Below, one piece after another: positions 45,188 to 53,099 of a stretch of 64,000 bases of DNA (the stretch's first letter is position 1; each line of letters begins with the position of its first letter). A model generated the notes under the pieces. It had not been told where the DNA came from and ran no database searches. It saw only the letters and a program-made list of their open reading frames with translations. Made by a program: the position numbers and the translations under genes. The stretch covers positions 1 through 64,000 of the forward strand of contig CAYRKH010000004.1 of NCBI GenBank assembly GCA_964424805.1, in the 5' to 3' direction. The stretch is from IDS-8 sp964424805. Its GTDB lineage: Bacteria; Pseudomonadota; Gammaproteobacteria; Steroidobacterales; Woeseiaceae.

Positions 45188-45326
45188 TGTCGATATCCCC
45201 CTTTTTGTCCAGCATCAGCGCAGGTCCGGGCCCGAACCGGCGCTTTGCAGCAGAATCGTCGCACGTTATCGGCGCAGGCCGACCGTGCCTCTCACATTGT
45301 GATACGAATATACCTGCGTAGCGGAT

Positions 45327-46961
45327 TTATGGCCCGGCGCTCCCCTGCAGCGCCGGGTATTCCGCCATCCCGACGACGCGCTGCAACCATACGTGATGCG
45401 GCGGCAACTTCTGGCGCGCAACCGAAAGACGATCGAGCACGAACTTGAACACCTGCGGCGGCGGCCGGTTGTTGCCGTACCAGGCGTCGCATTCCTCCGC
45501 CAGGAAATCCATGCCGTAAAGCAGCGCTTCGTAGCTGGGATGGCCCCAAAGCCCCGCCGTGTCGACGGGCGGCCGATGATCGCCGGGGAAGCCGCCCGAA
45601 GGCAGCGGGTCTGTCGGCTGCCCGGGGAAGAACGGGTCCTCGAAGTCGCCCGCCGTCGGCGGCTTCGTGCGCCAGTAATCCAGCTTGGCCTGCAGGCGGC
45701 CGTTGACCCGCTCCGGTTTCTGCACCTCGCGCCAGAACTCGGTGTCGGTCCGTCGCGTGAGGCAGTAGTGCAGGTTGATGAAGTCCAGGATTTCGTAGAA
45801 GCGATTGACCATGAGGCGGTTGAACCGCATGGCGACGGCCGCCATGTCGTCGCCGCGCGGAAAATGCTCCGCGAGCAGCACGGCCGCGAGCTCGCTCAGG
45901 TGCAGGCCCGTCGATTCGAGCGGCTCGATGAAGCTGCCGGCGAGCCCCGTGGCCACGCAGTTCCGCGCCCACGCTTTTTCCCGGTGACCGACCTTGAAGC
46001 GCACCAGCCTGGAGTCGAGCGACTCGGAATGCGGGCCTTCGAACCGGCGGACTTCCCGCTCCGCGTCCTCCTGGTCCTGGAAGGCGCCGGAGAACACGTA
46101 ACCGAGCGAGCGCCGGTCCTGCAGGGGGATTTCCCATATCCACCCGTTGGAGAGCGCGGTTGCCGTCGTGTACGGGCGGACGGCGCCGGGCCAGTGAACC
46201 TCGTAGGGCACGTGCATCGTGAGGGCGCGGTCACAGAGCAGCCACTGCGAGCAATCCACCCAGCCGACGCCCAGCTTCTTCTCGATCAGCAGGCCCGCGA
46301 AGCCCGTGCAGTCGACGAACAGGTCGGCTTCGAGGCGCAAGCCGGCCCGCGTCTTCACCGCGGCGATGTCGCCGTTCGGGGCCATCTCGACGTCGACCAC
46401 GTGATCCCAGTAATGGTTGACACCGCGCGAGGTCGAGAGCTCGGTGAGGTAATCCGCGAATTTCATCGCGTTCATGTGATAGGCGTACGCCAGCGGCGGC
46501 CCGAAGTCCCAGGGACCGAACATCTGCGGCGCCAGCCCCATCTCGCAGATCATGGGCTGCGCGGACACCGTTTCGGAAAACGGAATGGAGCGATCGCTGC
46601 GCAACCAGAGCTCGCCGGAGCGGTCGAGCCCGCCGCCCGGCCTGCGGCCGAACCGGCTGAAGGGATGGTAATAATACTCGCCCTGTCCGTGCAGCCAGTT
46701 GCCGAAACGAATACCCTGCTTGAAGGTGCCGTCCACCCGCCGCATGAAATCGACGTGGTCGATGCCGATCACGGAAAGGACGTGGTTGATGTTCGGTATG
46801 GTCGCCTCGCCGACGCCGATGCGCGGCACGTCGGGCGATTCGACCAGGCTGATCTCGGCTATTTTGCGGCCGTCGAAGTTGAGGGCGGCATCGAGGTAAG
46901 CGGCGGCAATCCATCCGGCGGAGCCGCCGCCGACGATCAGTACTTTACGGGGTTTGATCAA
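45327..46961 (-). CDS. Flavin-dependent halogenase (tryptophan 7-halogenase family)
   Basis: A 544-residue FADH2-dependent halogenase candidate that would make hypohalous acid from halide and O2 and attach halogen to an indole or related ring. Hallmarks are complete: FAD site GGGSAG at 11-16, GEATIP at 51-56, catalytic Lys81 (equivalent of PrnA/RebH Lys79), the WIWEIP (WxWxIP) block at 274-279, and Glu349-Ser350 in PLEST. TTG 46961 is the likely start with AGGGA about 6 nt upstream. A flavin reductase partner is not nearby. Relatives beside TonB receptors (for example BrvH-type) have unknown natural substrates. Confidence 0.94.
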   Translation of the reverse strand: MIKPRKVLIVGGGSAGWIAAAYLDAALNFDGRKIAEISLVESPDVPRIGVGEATIPNINHVLSVIGIDHVDFMRRVDGTFKQGIRFGNWLHGQGEYYYHPFSRFGRRPGGGLDRSGELWLRSDRSIPFSETVSAQPMICEMGLAPQMFGPWDFGPPLAYAYHMNAMKFADYLTELSTSRGVNHYWDHVVDVEMAPNGDIAAVKTRAGLRLEADLFVDCTGFAGLLIEKKLGVGWVDCSQWLLCDRALTMHVPYEVHWPGAVRPYTTATALSNGWIWEIPLQDRRSLGYVFSGAFQDQEDAEREVRRFEGPHSESLDSRLVRFKVGHREKAWARNCVATGLAGSFIEPLESTGLHLSELAAVLLAEHFPRGDDMAAVAMRFNRLMVNRFYEILDFINLHYCLTRRTDTEFWREVQKPERVNGRLQAKLDYWRTKPPTAGDFEDPFFPGQPTDPLPSGGFPGDHRPPVDTAGLWGHPSYEALLYGMDFLAEECDAWYGNNRPPPQVFKFVLDRLSVARQKLPPHHVWLQRVVGMAEYPALQGSAGP

Positions 46962-46971
46962 GGACTTCCCT

Positions 46972-46988
46972 CAACGTTGGTTGCAACC
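46972..46988. promoter_or_regulatory. Abutting palindromes between halogenase and sulfotransferase genes
   Basis: CAACGTTG and GGTTGCAACC, both perfect, share one base in the short divergent gap. A LacI- or TetR-like operator is possible, but the site falls close to the halogenase start and could be chance in GC-rich DNA. Confidence 0.3.
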
Positions 46989-47071
46989 GTGTCGTGCCCG
47001 CGCGTACTTTACGCCAACGCCGGGCGCGTTCGTATGGTTTATATGAATGCGCGGGCGCCGGCAAATACTGC

Positions 47072-47077
47072 AGGAGG
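47072..47077 (+). promoter_or_regulatory. Ribosome binding site deciding the sulfotransferase start
   Basis: A perfect AGGAGG sits 6 nt before ATG 47084 and fixes this start over an in-frame one 90 nt upstream. Confidence 0.75.
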
Positions 47078-47083
47078 CAGCAA

Positions 47084-47884
47084 ATGCCCCGGATCGTGGC
47101 AAAACCGGACAACCTCAACAAGCTCAATGCGCAGTTCCCGCAGCAGCCCCTGCGCGCGCCGGTGTTCCTGAACAGCGTGCCGAAGTGCGGCACGCACCTG
47201 GTCCGCAACATCATGCGCATGTTCGTGCCCGTGGAGCAGCAGTACCACAACGCCTTCATCCAGTACGCGATCCTGCGCCAGCACAAGGAGGCGTTTTCCA
47301 CGAGCGCGCCGAAGCTGAGCTGGGGGCACCTCTTCTACTCCGACGAGCCGGCCATCGCCCTGAAACACGTGCACCATATCGTGCAGGTGCGCGATCCTTA
47401 CGACTGGGTGCTCGCGCGGACGCGCTTCTTCCTGTCGGACAACTTCCAGGGTGCGCTCGATCACCTGAAGGGCGGCAGCGTCTCGATCGAGGAGATGCTG
47501 AACATGATGATCTTCGGCATACATCAGAAGGCGCCGTCATTGAACGACATATTCACGCACAACGCCGTGTCCTGGCTCGGAACGAAGGCGGTGCTTTTGC
47601 ACTTCGAGGACCTGTTGCACCACGTGAAAAACCTGGATGCGCCGGAGGCCGAGGCCTTTTTTGCCGGCTTGCTGCGCCGCTGCGGGATCGCGGAGCTGCC
47701 GCCCGACTGGCGGGAGCGGGTGCGCATCGGCTCCGACCGCGAGCAAAGCGGCACGGCCCGCGAAAACCTGTCGGGCGGCGTGCAGGACGTGCCGGAGGAG
47801 CTGCCCGCGGTACAGAAGCGGCTGGTCGACTACGCCGCGCCCGGCCTGCGCGAAGTCCTGGGCTATCCGCGCCCGCTCTTGTAG
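47084..47884 (+). CDS. Sulfotransferase-domain protein
   Basis: A 266-residue PAPS-dependent sulfotransferase with the phosphosulfate-binding loop PKCGTH at 33-38 and a 3'-phosphate segment HHIVQVRDPYDWVLARTRFF. It lacks a leader and TPR domain, so it is a separate enzyme from the TPR-sulfotransferase nearby. It is divergent from the halogenase. Its TAG stop is made by the head of the REP that begins at 47881. The acceptor is unknown; a product of, or scaffold for, the halogenase is the obvious guess. Confidence 0.9.
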   Translation: MPRIVAKPDNLNKLNAQFPQQPLRAPVFLNSVPKCGTHLVRNIMRMFVPVEQQYHNAFIQYAILRQHKEAFSTSAPKLSWGHLFYSDEPAIALKHVHHIVQVRDPYDWVLARTRFFLSDNFQGALDHLKGGSVSIEEMLNMMIFGIHQKAPSLNDIFTHNAVSWLGTKAVLLHFEDLLHHVKNLDAPEAEAFFAGLLRRCGIAELPPDWRERVRIGSDREQSGTARENLSGGVQDVPEELPAVQKRLVDYAAPGLREVLGYPRPLL

Positions 47885-47976
47885 GAGCGCGCAATGCGCG
47901 CGATGCCGCGGCGCCTGAGCCTGGCACGGCGAGCGGTTTTGCCTCCGGTGACATCGCGCGCGATGCGCGCTCCTAC
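47881..47976. repeat. REP pair whose two heads provide both stop codons of a convergent gene pair
   Basis: A forward REP starts at 47881 and a reverse REP ends at 47976. The TAG of the forward head (47882-47884) ends the sulfotransferase gene, and the TAG of the reverse head (47975-47973 on the minus strand) ends the CocE-type hydrolase gene. Confidence 0.93.
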
Positions 47977-50072
47977 TGGAAATCGCGCGGGATCGTATCG
48001 GTCCAGTTCTTTTCGCGGAGCAGCTCGCCGTTCTCGAACAGGCGCCGCGTGTAGTCGTAATAGAAATTCTCGCGGTCGCTCGAGAAGGTGAGGCCCCCTT
48101 CCCATCGCAGCACCCGATCGGCTAGCGCAACCTCGACGCTGTGCGTGCCGGCCAGCGACGCTTTCGCCGGCTCGTCGTTCGACGCGCGGTGTTCGATCGT
48201 TTCGCGGTATTCGTACGTGCCCCAGGGATAACGCGTGCCGCCGGTGTTGGTGGCTACCGCCTTCGCCTCGCCGGTCTGCGGGTTGCGGTCGATGGACGCG
48301 ATCTCACCGTAGCCCGAGCTCGTGCCGGTGTCGATCGTCTCGAAGCCGGGCAGTCCCGGGTGGCGGACCGGCTCGCGGAACCGGGGCGCGGGACGCTCTG
48401 CCGGCGGCACCACCGGCAGCAGCAGGTGCGAGCCGCCTTCGCCGAGCGTAAGCGAGGTGGTCATCGGGTAAGGCGTCGGCCACAGCATCGGCCACTGCGC
48501 GTTGCTTATCGACACGCGAATGCGGTGGCCTTCCGGGAACACCCAGGACGTGAAGTGCAGCTCGACGTCGACCGGGAAAGGATCGCCGGGCTCGATCGCT
48601 GCTGGCTGCGCGGCGGAGCGGTGATGGTTGCCGTTGAGGCCGGCCCCGGTCACCAGGGTCACCGTACCGTCCGGCGCGACGTCGGACAGGCGCACGTACC
48701 AGTTGGCTTCGGGCGCATCCGCGGCAACCACGAGCTTCGCAAGGGGCAGGCCGAGGATCTCGGTGTCGGCGGCGAGCGGCGCGGTGTCGTACACCAGGCT
48801 GAACGCGTCGCTCGGACGCTGGTCGTGCGCCACGTCGCCCCACCACATCACGGGCCCGCCCGCCTGCAGGCCGGAGGTCGGGACGTAGCGCAGCCGGTGC
48901 ACCGCGTCCTCCGGCACACCCGTCGACAGCGTGTGGTTCGGCTGCGGATACAGCGCGCGCTGCTCGATCCGCTCGATCGGCCAGCCCTCCTCCCAGCGCC
49001 AGTATCCCGGCGCATGCTCGAGGTAGGGTCCGGGCGGATGCCATTCGCGCACGTACACGGCAAAGCGCGGCTCATCCATGATCCCGGTGTCGATGCCTTT
49101 CAGCCAGCGATCGAACCAGCGTACCGCCTCGTATCGCCACTCCATGCCGGGCGCGGGGTAAGGCTCGTGCGGCCAGGCGTGCGACCACGCGCCGATCATC
49201 GCCTTCACCGGGGCGTTCTTCACGTTCGCCAGCATCCGCGGGAGGCTGTCGCGGTAGCCGTCGTACCAGCCGCCGATGTGGAAACTCGGTATCTTGATGG
49301 CGTCGTATCGCGTCGTCGCGGACGCCCGCTCCCAGAACGCCCCGTCGCGCTGCCGGTTCTTGTAGGTCAGCATCCAGGGTTCCGTGTCGAAGCGGTTCTC
49401 GAAGTACTCCTCGTCGATGACGTAGTCCGGTGCGGCCGGCATGGCGTTGTAGAGGTCCTGGCTCATCTCCCAGGAATCCACGTGCATGATGCCGTCCATG
49501 TAGTGCACGTCGTCCTGGTAAAGGTCCTCGGTCGCATCGACCGCGATGATCGCCTTCAGCGCCTCCGGCGCGCGCACCGCCATCTGGATGGCGTTGAAAC
49601 CGCCCCAGGAGATGCCGAACATGCCGACGTTGCCGTTCGAGCGCGGCTCGTTCGCCAGCCAGTCGATGACGACCTCGCCGTCCTCATGCTCGATGTCGGA
49701 GTATTCGTACGGGATCAGCCGGCCTTCACTGCCGCCGGTGCCGCGGATGTCGACGCGCGCAACGATGTAGCCACGCTCGACGAAATACGCGTAAAGCGAT
49801 CGACTGCCGGAGCGCGATTCGACGCGGCGGTACGGCAGGTACTCGAGCAGGACGGGAAATTTCTCGCCGTCCGCGCCGCCCTGCGGCACGTAGAGGTCGG
49901 CGGCAAGGTGCACCCCGTCGGGCATCGGGATCCGGGCTTCCTCGAACGCCACGTCGTAGCGCGGCGCCGACGGCGCCTCGGCGGCCCCAACGCCGTCGAG
50001 GGCCGCTCCACCGGTAAAAGCGAAGACCAGAAGCCAGGCCGGAATCCGGCTTCGATTGCTCCGTCGATGCAT
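47973..50072 (-). CDS. Exported CocE/NonD-family hydrolase (X-Pro dipeptidyl-peptidase S15 type)
   Basis: A 699-residue alpha/beta hydrolase with a leader (GVGAAEA) and the S15/CocE fold: hydrolase domain (about 40-320 plus cap) and a C-terminal jelly-roll. The triad is likely Ser155 in GISWGG, Asp271 in GGWYDGY and His298 in GAWSHAW. Family members cleave X-Pro dipeptides, cocaine esters or glutaryl groups, so the substrate is uncertain. ATG 50072 starts the leader, with GGGGGAG about 10 nt upstream. Its stop codon is part of a REP head. Confidence 0.91.
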   Translation of the reverse strand: MHRRSNRSRIPAWLLVFAFTGGAALDGVGAAEAPSAPRYDVAFEEARIPMPDGVHLAADLYVPQGGADGEKFPVLLEYLPYRRVESRSGSRSLYAYFVERGYIVARVDIRGTGGSEGRLIPYEYSDIEHEDGEVVIDWLANEPRSNGNVGMFGISWGGFNAIQMAVRAPEALKAIIAVDATEDLYQDDVHYMDGIMHVDSWEMSQDLYNAMPAAPDYVIDEEYFENRFDTEPWMLTYKNRQRDGAFWERASATTRYDAIKIPSFHIGGWYDGYRDSLPRMLANVKNAPVKAMIGAWSHAWPHEPYPAPGMEWRYEAVRWFDRWLKGIDTGIMDEPRFAVYVREWHPPGPYLEHAPGYWRWEEGWPIERIEQRALYPQPNHTLSTGVPEDAVHRLRYVPTSGLQAGGPVMWWGDVAHDQRPSDAFSLVYDTAPLAADTEILGLPLAKLVVAADAPEANWYVRLSDVAPDGTVTLVTGAGLNGNHHRSAAQPAAIEPGDPFPVDVELHFTSWVFPEGHRIRVSISNAQWPMLWPTPYPMTTSLTLGEGGSHLLLPVVPPAERPAPRFREPVRHPGLPGFETIDTGTSSGYGEIASIDRNPQTGEAKAVATNTGGTRYPWGTYEYRETIEHRASNDEPAKASLAGTHSVEVALADRVLRWEGGLTFSSDRENFYYDYTRRLFENGELLREKNWTDTIPRDFQ

Positions 50073-50118
50073 GCCCGCTCCCCCTTGCTTGCCTGGCGCT
50101 CGGCCAGTAAAGCAAAAC

Positions 50119-50141
50119 GAGCGGGCGCGCGCGATGCCACG
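50119..50141. repeat. Degraded REP-like half element
   Basis: GAGCGGGCGCGCGCGATGCCAC resembles the body of the REP family but lacks the GTAG head and a partner. It lies upstream of the CocE gene start. Confidence 0.45.
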
Positions 50142-50201
50142 ACACATTGTGGGACGTTCAGTCGCCCCACAGCGGCGGGCTTCGGCTGCCAGTGCGGGTG
50201 G

Positions 50202-50396
50202 TCAGGTGTGACGGTCGCGCTGGCGCTTCACTTTCGGCGAGGACGCGTAATGCTCCTGCCGATCAGTGGCGCGGCGCTCGCGAAAGCGGCTCTTGCCGCC
50301 GCCGCCTGCCGCCAGCCTCGACGCCCGGCTGCCGAGCAGGGCGTAGGTCGAGTCGTCCATGTCGTCGATAGAGTCCACGTACCGTTTCTTGCTCAC
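50202..50396 (-). CDS. Small basic hypothetical protein
   Basis: A 64-residue protein with an acidic N-terminal patch (DSIDDMDD), an ALLGSRASRLA helix and a basic C-terminus ending KVKRQRDRHT. The GTG start at 50396 has AAGGA 5-9 nt upstream, which supports it being real. No family is recognised. It is 153 bp downstream of the acidic small protein; together they might be a charged pair, but that is only suggested by composition. Confidence 0.55.
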   Translation of the reverse strand: MSKKRYVDSIDDMDDSTYALLGSRASRLAAGGGGKSRFRERRATDRQEHYASSPKVKRQRDRHT

Positions 50397-50493
50397 TTCC
50401 TTTGCCTCGGAATGGGCCCTTGGCTGCGGGAACGTTCCTCGCAGCCGCCGACCCGGAAAAAGCCAGCTCTCGAAATCGTGTGTGCTTCTCTAC

Positions 50494-50521
50494 GTAATCC
50501 CCGGAAGGTAATCCCCGGAAG
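50494..50521. repeat. Perfect 14-bp tandem duplication
   Basis: GTAATCCCCGGAAG occurs twice with no gap, about 100 bp upstream of the GTG of the 64-residue gene. It is probably a recent slippage duplication in the upstream region. Confidence 0.8.
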
Positions 50522-50549
50522 GCGCCAAGGCAGGCAGCGGGACAGGGCG

Positions 50550-50849
50550 CTAGGGAGAAAGGCCCTCGGCGTAGTCGCCGTCGTGAGTGTCGGAGTCGTC
50601 GTAGTCCTCGAAGTCCGCCAGCTCCATGCGGAGACTGCGGTCCTCCTGCGACATTTCGATCAGCCGCCAAAGCGGCACGTAATCCCGCGATGCATCGGCG
50701 TTTTTCAGTCCGGCCGCCGACAGCTCCTCGTCCTCGCCGAGGTCTTCGAAATCCAGCTCTTCGTCGTCCATTTCCATTGTCAATTCGATCTCCTGGTCGT
50801 CCTCGACCCATTCGGCGACAGGCTCAGTGTCGGGTGGCGTGGCGGCCAT
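50550..50849 (-). CDS. Small acidic hypothetical protein
   Basis: A 99-residue very acidic protein. A Glu/Asp-rich middle (DDEELDFEDLGEDEEL) precedes a helical stretch PLWRLIEMSQEDRSLRMELADF. The latter faintly resembles short DUF3545/PA3496-type proteins, which have a WRxIExxxxxRxLxxEL pattern; this is weak. ATG 50849 is chosen over 50885, as the upstream residues look unconserved. It lies past an inverted repeat downstream of the nhaC gene. Confidence 0.6.
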   Translation of the reverse strand: MAATPPDTEPVAEWVEDDQEIELTMEMDDEELDFEDLGEDEELSAAGLKNADASRDYVPLWRLIEMSQEDRSLRMELADFEDYDDSDTHDGDYAEGLSP

Positions 50850-50945
50850 ACGAATCTCGTGCCAAACCCAGCAATTTTCAGGCAAAAGATAAGATAATCT
50901 GGACCGAAGTCAAGATTTAAATTGCCTTGTATATCCGCCAGTTAT

Positions 50946-50962
50946 ACCCCCTTCGCGGGGGT
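50946..50962. terminator. Hairpin after the nhaC-type gene
   Basis: ACCCCC and GGGGGT enclose a TTCGC loop, about 45 bp past the stop of the NhaC-type gene on the minus strand. Six strong pairs with a stable loop; no T-run follows, so termination is plausible but unproven. Confidence 0.5.
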
Positions 50963-51005
50963 TCGGGCGGTTGCCCGGAAGGGCCCGGAAAAGCCGCTGG
51001 CCGGC

Positions 51006-52535
51006 TCAGCGCAGCGCCAGGTCGGGCCGTTCCCGCAGCGGCCCGGCAGCGGAGCGGGGTTCGTCCGCCGCTTCGGCCGGGCGGCCGCCGGACGCCGGCG
51101 GCTCCACCTTCGTGATGGTGAAACCGGTGAAGCCGTAGACCAGCGACACCACCGGGTTGACGAGGTTGAAGAATGCAAACGGCAGGTAAGCCGCGGTGGC
51201 AACCCCCAGCGTCGCCGCCATGTAGGCACCGCAGGTGTTCCACGGCACCAGTGCCGACGTCATCGTTCCGGAATCTTCGAGTGCGCGAGACAGGTTCTTG
51301 GCCTCGAGGCCGCGCCGCTGGAACTCCGCTTTGTACATCTTGCCGGGCAGCACAATGGAAATATACTGGTCGGCCGCGACAACGTTCATGCCGATGCAGC
51401 TGACGATGGTGGTCGCGATCAGGGAGCCCGTCGACTTGGCCGCTCTCAGGGTCGACTCGATGAGGCGCAGCAGCAGGCCCGCGTGCTCCATTACGGCGCC
51501 GAACGCCAGCGCCGCGAGGATCAGCCAGATGGTGCCGAGCATGCTGCTCATGCCGCCGCGGCTAAGCAGCTCGTCCACCTCTGTAACGCCCGTCGCCGAC
51601 GTATAGCCGTTCGCCAGCGCCAGCCACGCGCCCTTCACCAGCGCGAGCGGCGCCGCGAGGTCCGGCGACGCGGCGAACGCGAGCACCGCCTGCGGCTGCA
51701 GGATAGCGGCCAGGACGGCACCCAGCAGGGCACCGGCGAGGATCGTCGGCAGCGGCGGCGCTTTCCGGAAGGCGAGCCACAGCACGACGGCGAGCGGGAT
51801 CATGGTCCACAGGCTGATGTTGAAGCTGCCGGCGAGCGTTTCCTGCAGCAGCTGCATGCTGCCCAGGTCCGACTTCGAATCCACGCCGAAGCCCACGCCG
51901 AGAAACAGGATCATGGCGATTATGAACGAGGGACCCGTCGTCCAGGCCATGTGCCGGATGTGCTCGAAAAGCTCCGAGCCGGCGACCGCCGGGGCGAGGT
52001 TGGTGGTATCGGAGAGCGGTGACATCTTGTCCCCGAAGTACGCGCCGGATATCACGGCGCCGGCGGCAATGGCCGGCGACAGGCCGAGCCCGATGGCAAC
52101 ACCGATCAGGGCCACGCCCAGCGTGCCGGCCGTGGTCCAGGAACTGCCGGTGGCAAGCGAGGTAATGGAGCAGATGAGGCAGGTCGCGGCGAAGAAGTAT
52201 TTCGGGTCCAGCAGGTCGAGACCGTAGTAGATGAGGGACGGCACGGTACCCGAGATCAGCCAGGCGCCGATCAGCGCGCCCACCGAGAGCAGGATCAGTA
52301 TCGCGCCCATGGCCGTTCCGATGCCGTCGACTATCGCCTGCTGCACGTCGGCCCACCTGTGCCCGTTGCGGATTGCGACGATGGCGGCCACGGCGGCGCC
52401 GATGATCAGCACGATCTGGGTCGGCCCGCCCACGGCATCGGAGCCGAACAGGTAGACGGTCAGTGCCAGCAGCAGGATCAGGGAGACAACGGGCAGCAGC
52501 GCGTCGAGGAGAGTCGGGGATTTCGGGGTACTCAT
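51006..52535 (-). CDS. Na+/H+ antiporter, NhaC family
   Basis: A 509-residue polytopic inner-membrane protein, with TGSSWTTAGTLGVALIG and GAYFGDKMSPLSDTTNLAPA, the signature blocks of NhaC. It would exchange Na+ for H+ and support pH and sodium homeostasis. It is more typical of NhaC than the shorter family member at 31.6-33.0 kb, so the window carries two diverged members. ATG 52535 is preferred, with AGGA 7-10 nt upstream; an upstream in-frame extension is Arg-rich and unlikely. Confidence 0.93.
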   Translation of the reverse strand: MSTPKSPTLLDALLPVVSLILLLALTVYLFGSDAVGGPTQIVLIIGAAVAAIVAIRNGHRWADVQQAIVDGIGTAMGAILILLSVGALIGAWLISGTVPSLIYYGLDLLDPKYFFAATCLICSITSLATGSSWTTAGTLGVALIGVAIGLGLSPAIAAGAVISGAYFGDKMSPLSDTTNLAPAVAGSELFEHIRHMAWTTGPSFIIAMILFLGVGFGVDSKSDLGSMQLLQETLAGSFNISLWTMIPLAVVLWLAFRKAPPLPTILAGALLGAVLAAILQPQAVLAFAASPDLAAPLALVKGAWLALANGYTSATGVTEVDELLSRGGMSSMLGTIWLILAALAFGAVMEHAGLLLRLIESTLRAAKSTGSLIATTIVSCIGMNVVAADQYISIVLPGKMYKAEFQRRGLEAKNLSRALEDSGTMTSALVPWNTCGAYMAATLGVATAAYLPFAFFNLVNPVVSLVYGFTGFTITKVEPPASGGRPAEAADEPRSAAGPLRERPDLALR

Positions 52536-52693
52536 ACCGGGTCCTGCAGTGGGCAAGCGCCCGAGGATACCGCATGCGCCGCCGCCATGCCGGCGCCGCC
52601 CGCTCCGGCGGTTGGCGCGGCGGCGGCTGGCCTTCCGGAAGCGCATCCCGGATAATCGCGGCCACGCCGGCCAAACAGCAGGGATGATCAACA

Positions 52694-53077
52694 ATGCGCC
52701 AAACGCGATTTGCAGCAACGATAGCCATCATGGTGGCAACGAGCCTCGTGACGCTCGGCTTCACGCCGCCCGCTTTTGCCGGCGTGGTCGGCACCCAGGC
52801 GGCAATCGAGGCCCAGGAACGGGATGCCCGCCTGGAGCGCATCAGCGCCGTGCTGGCGCGGGATAACGTGCAGGAGCAGCTCGTGCGGCTTGGCGTCGAC
52901 CCGGCGGATGCCGAACAGCGGATCGCCTCCCTGGACGATGCCGAGCTGGCGGCGCTCGAGCAGCGCATGGACGAGCTCCCGGCCGGCGGCGGCGCCCTCG
53001 AGGTGCTGGGAATCGTGCTTCTCGTGCTCCTGGTGCTGGAGCTTCTCGGCGTCACCGACGTCTTCAAGGCCATATAG
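52694..53077 (+). CDS. PA2779-family membrane protein
   Basis: A 127-residue protein with a leader (TPPAFAG), a helical middle containing GVDPADAEQRI and DDAEL, and a C-terminal transmembrane helix (EVLGIVLLVLLVLELLGV). This is the PA2779 layout, a family of unknown function nearly always followed by a PA2778-type cysteine peptidase, which is the case here (22 bp gap). Confidence 0.9.
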   Translation: MRQTRFAATIAIMVATSLVTLGFTPPAFAGVVGTQAAIEAQERDARLERISAVLARDNVQEQLVRLGVDPADAEQRIASLDDAELAALEQRMDELPAGGGALEVLGIVLLVLLVLELLGVTDVFKAI

Positions 53078-53099
53078 GCCGCCGCCTCGCACGGGGCAA

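Noticed and set aside
47881..47976. Insertion sequence
   Set aside because: No transposase reading frame; the elements are short REP hairpins that would need a RAYT encoded elsewhere.
48141..50897. Plus-strand frame of over 900 codons opposite the CocE gene
   Set aside because: No recognisable domain; the minus-strand protein has an intact fold and triad.
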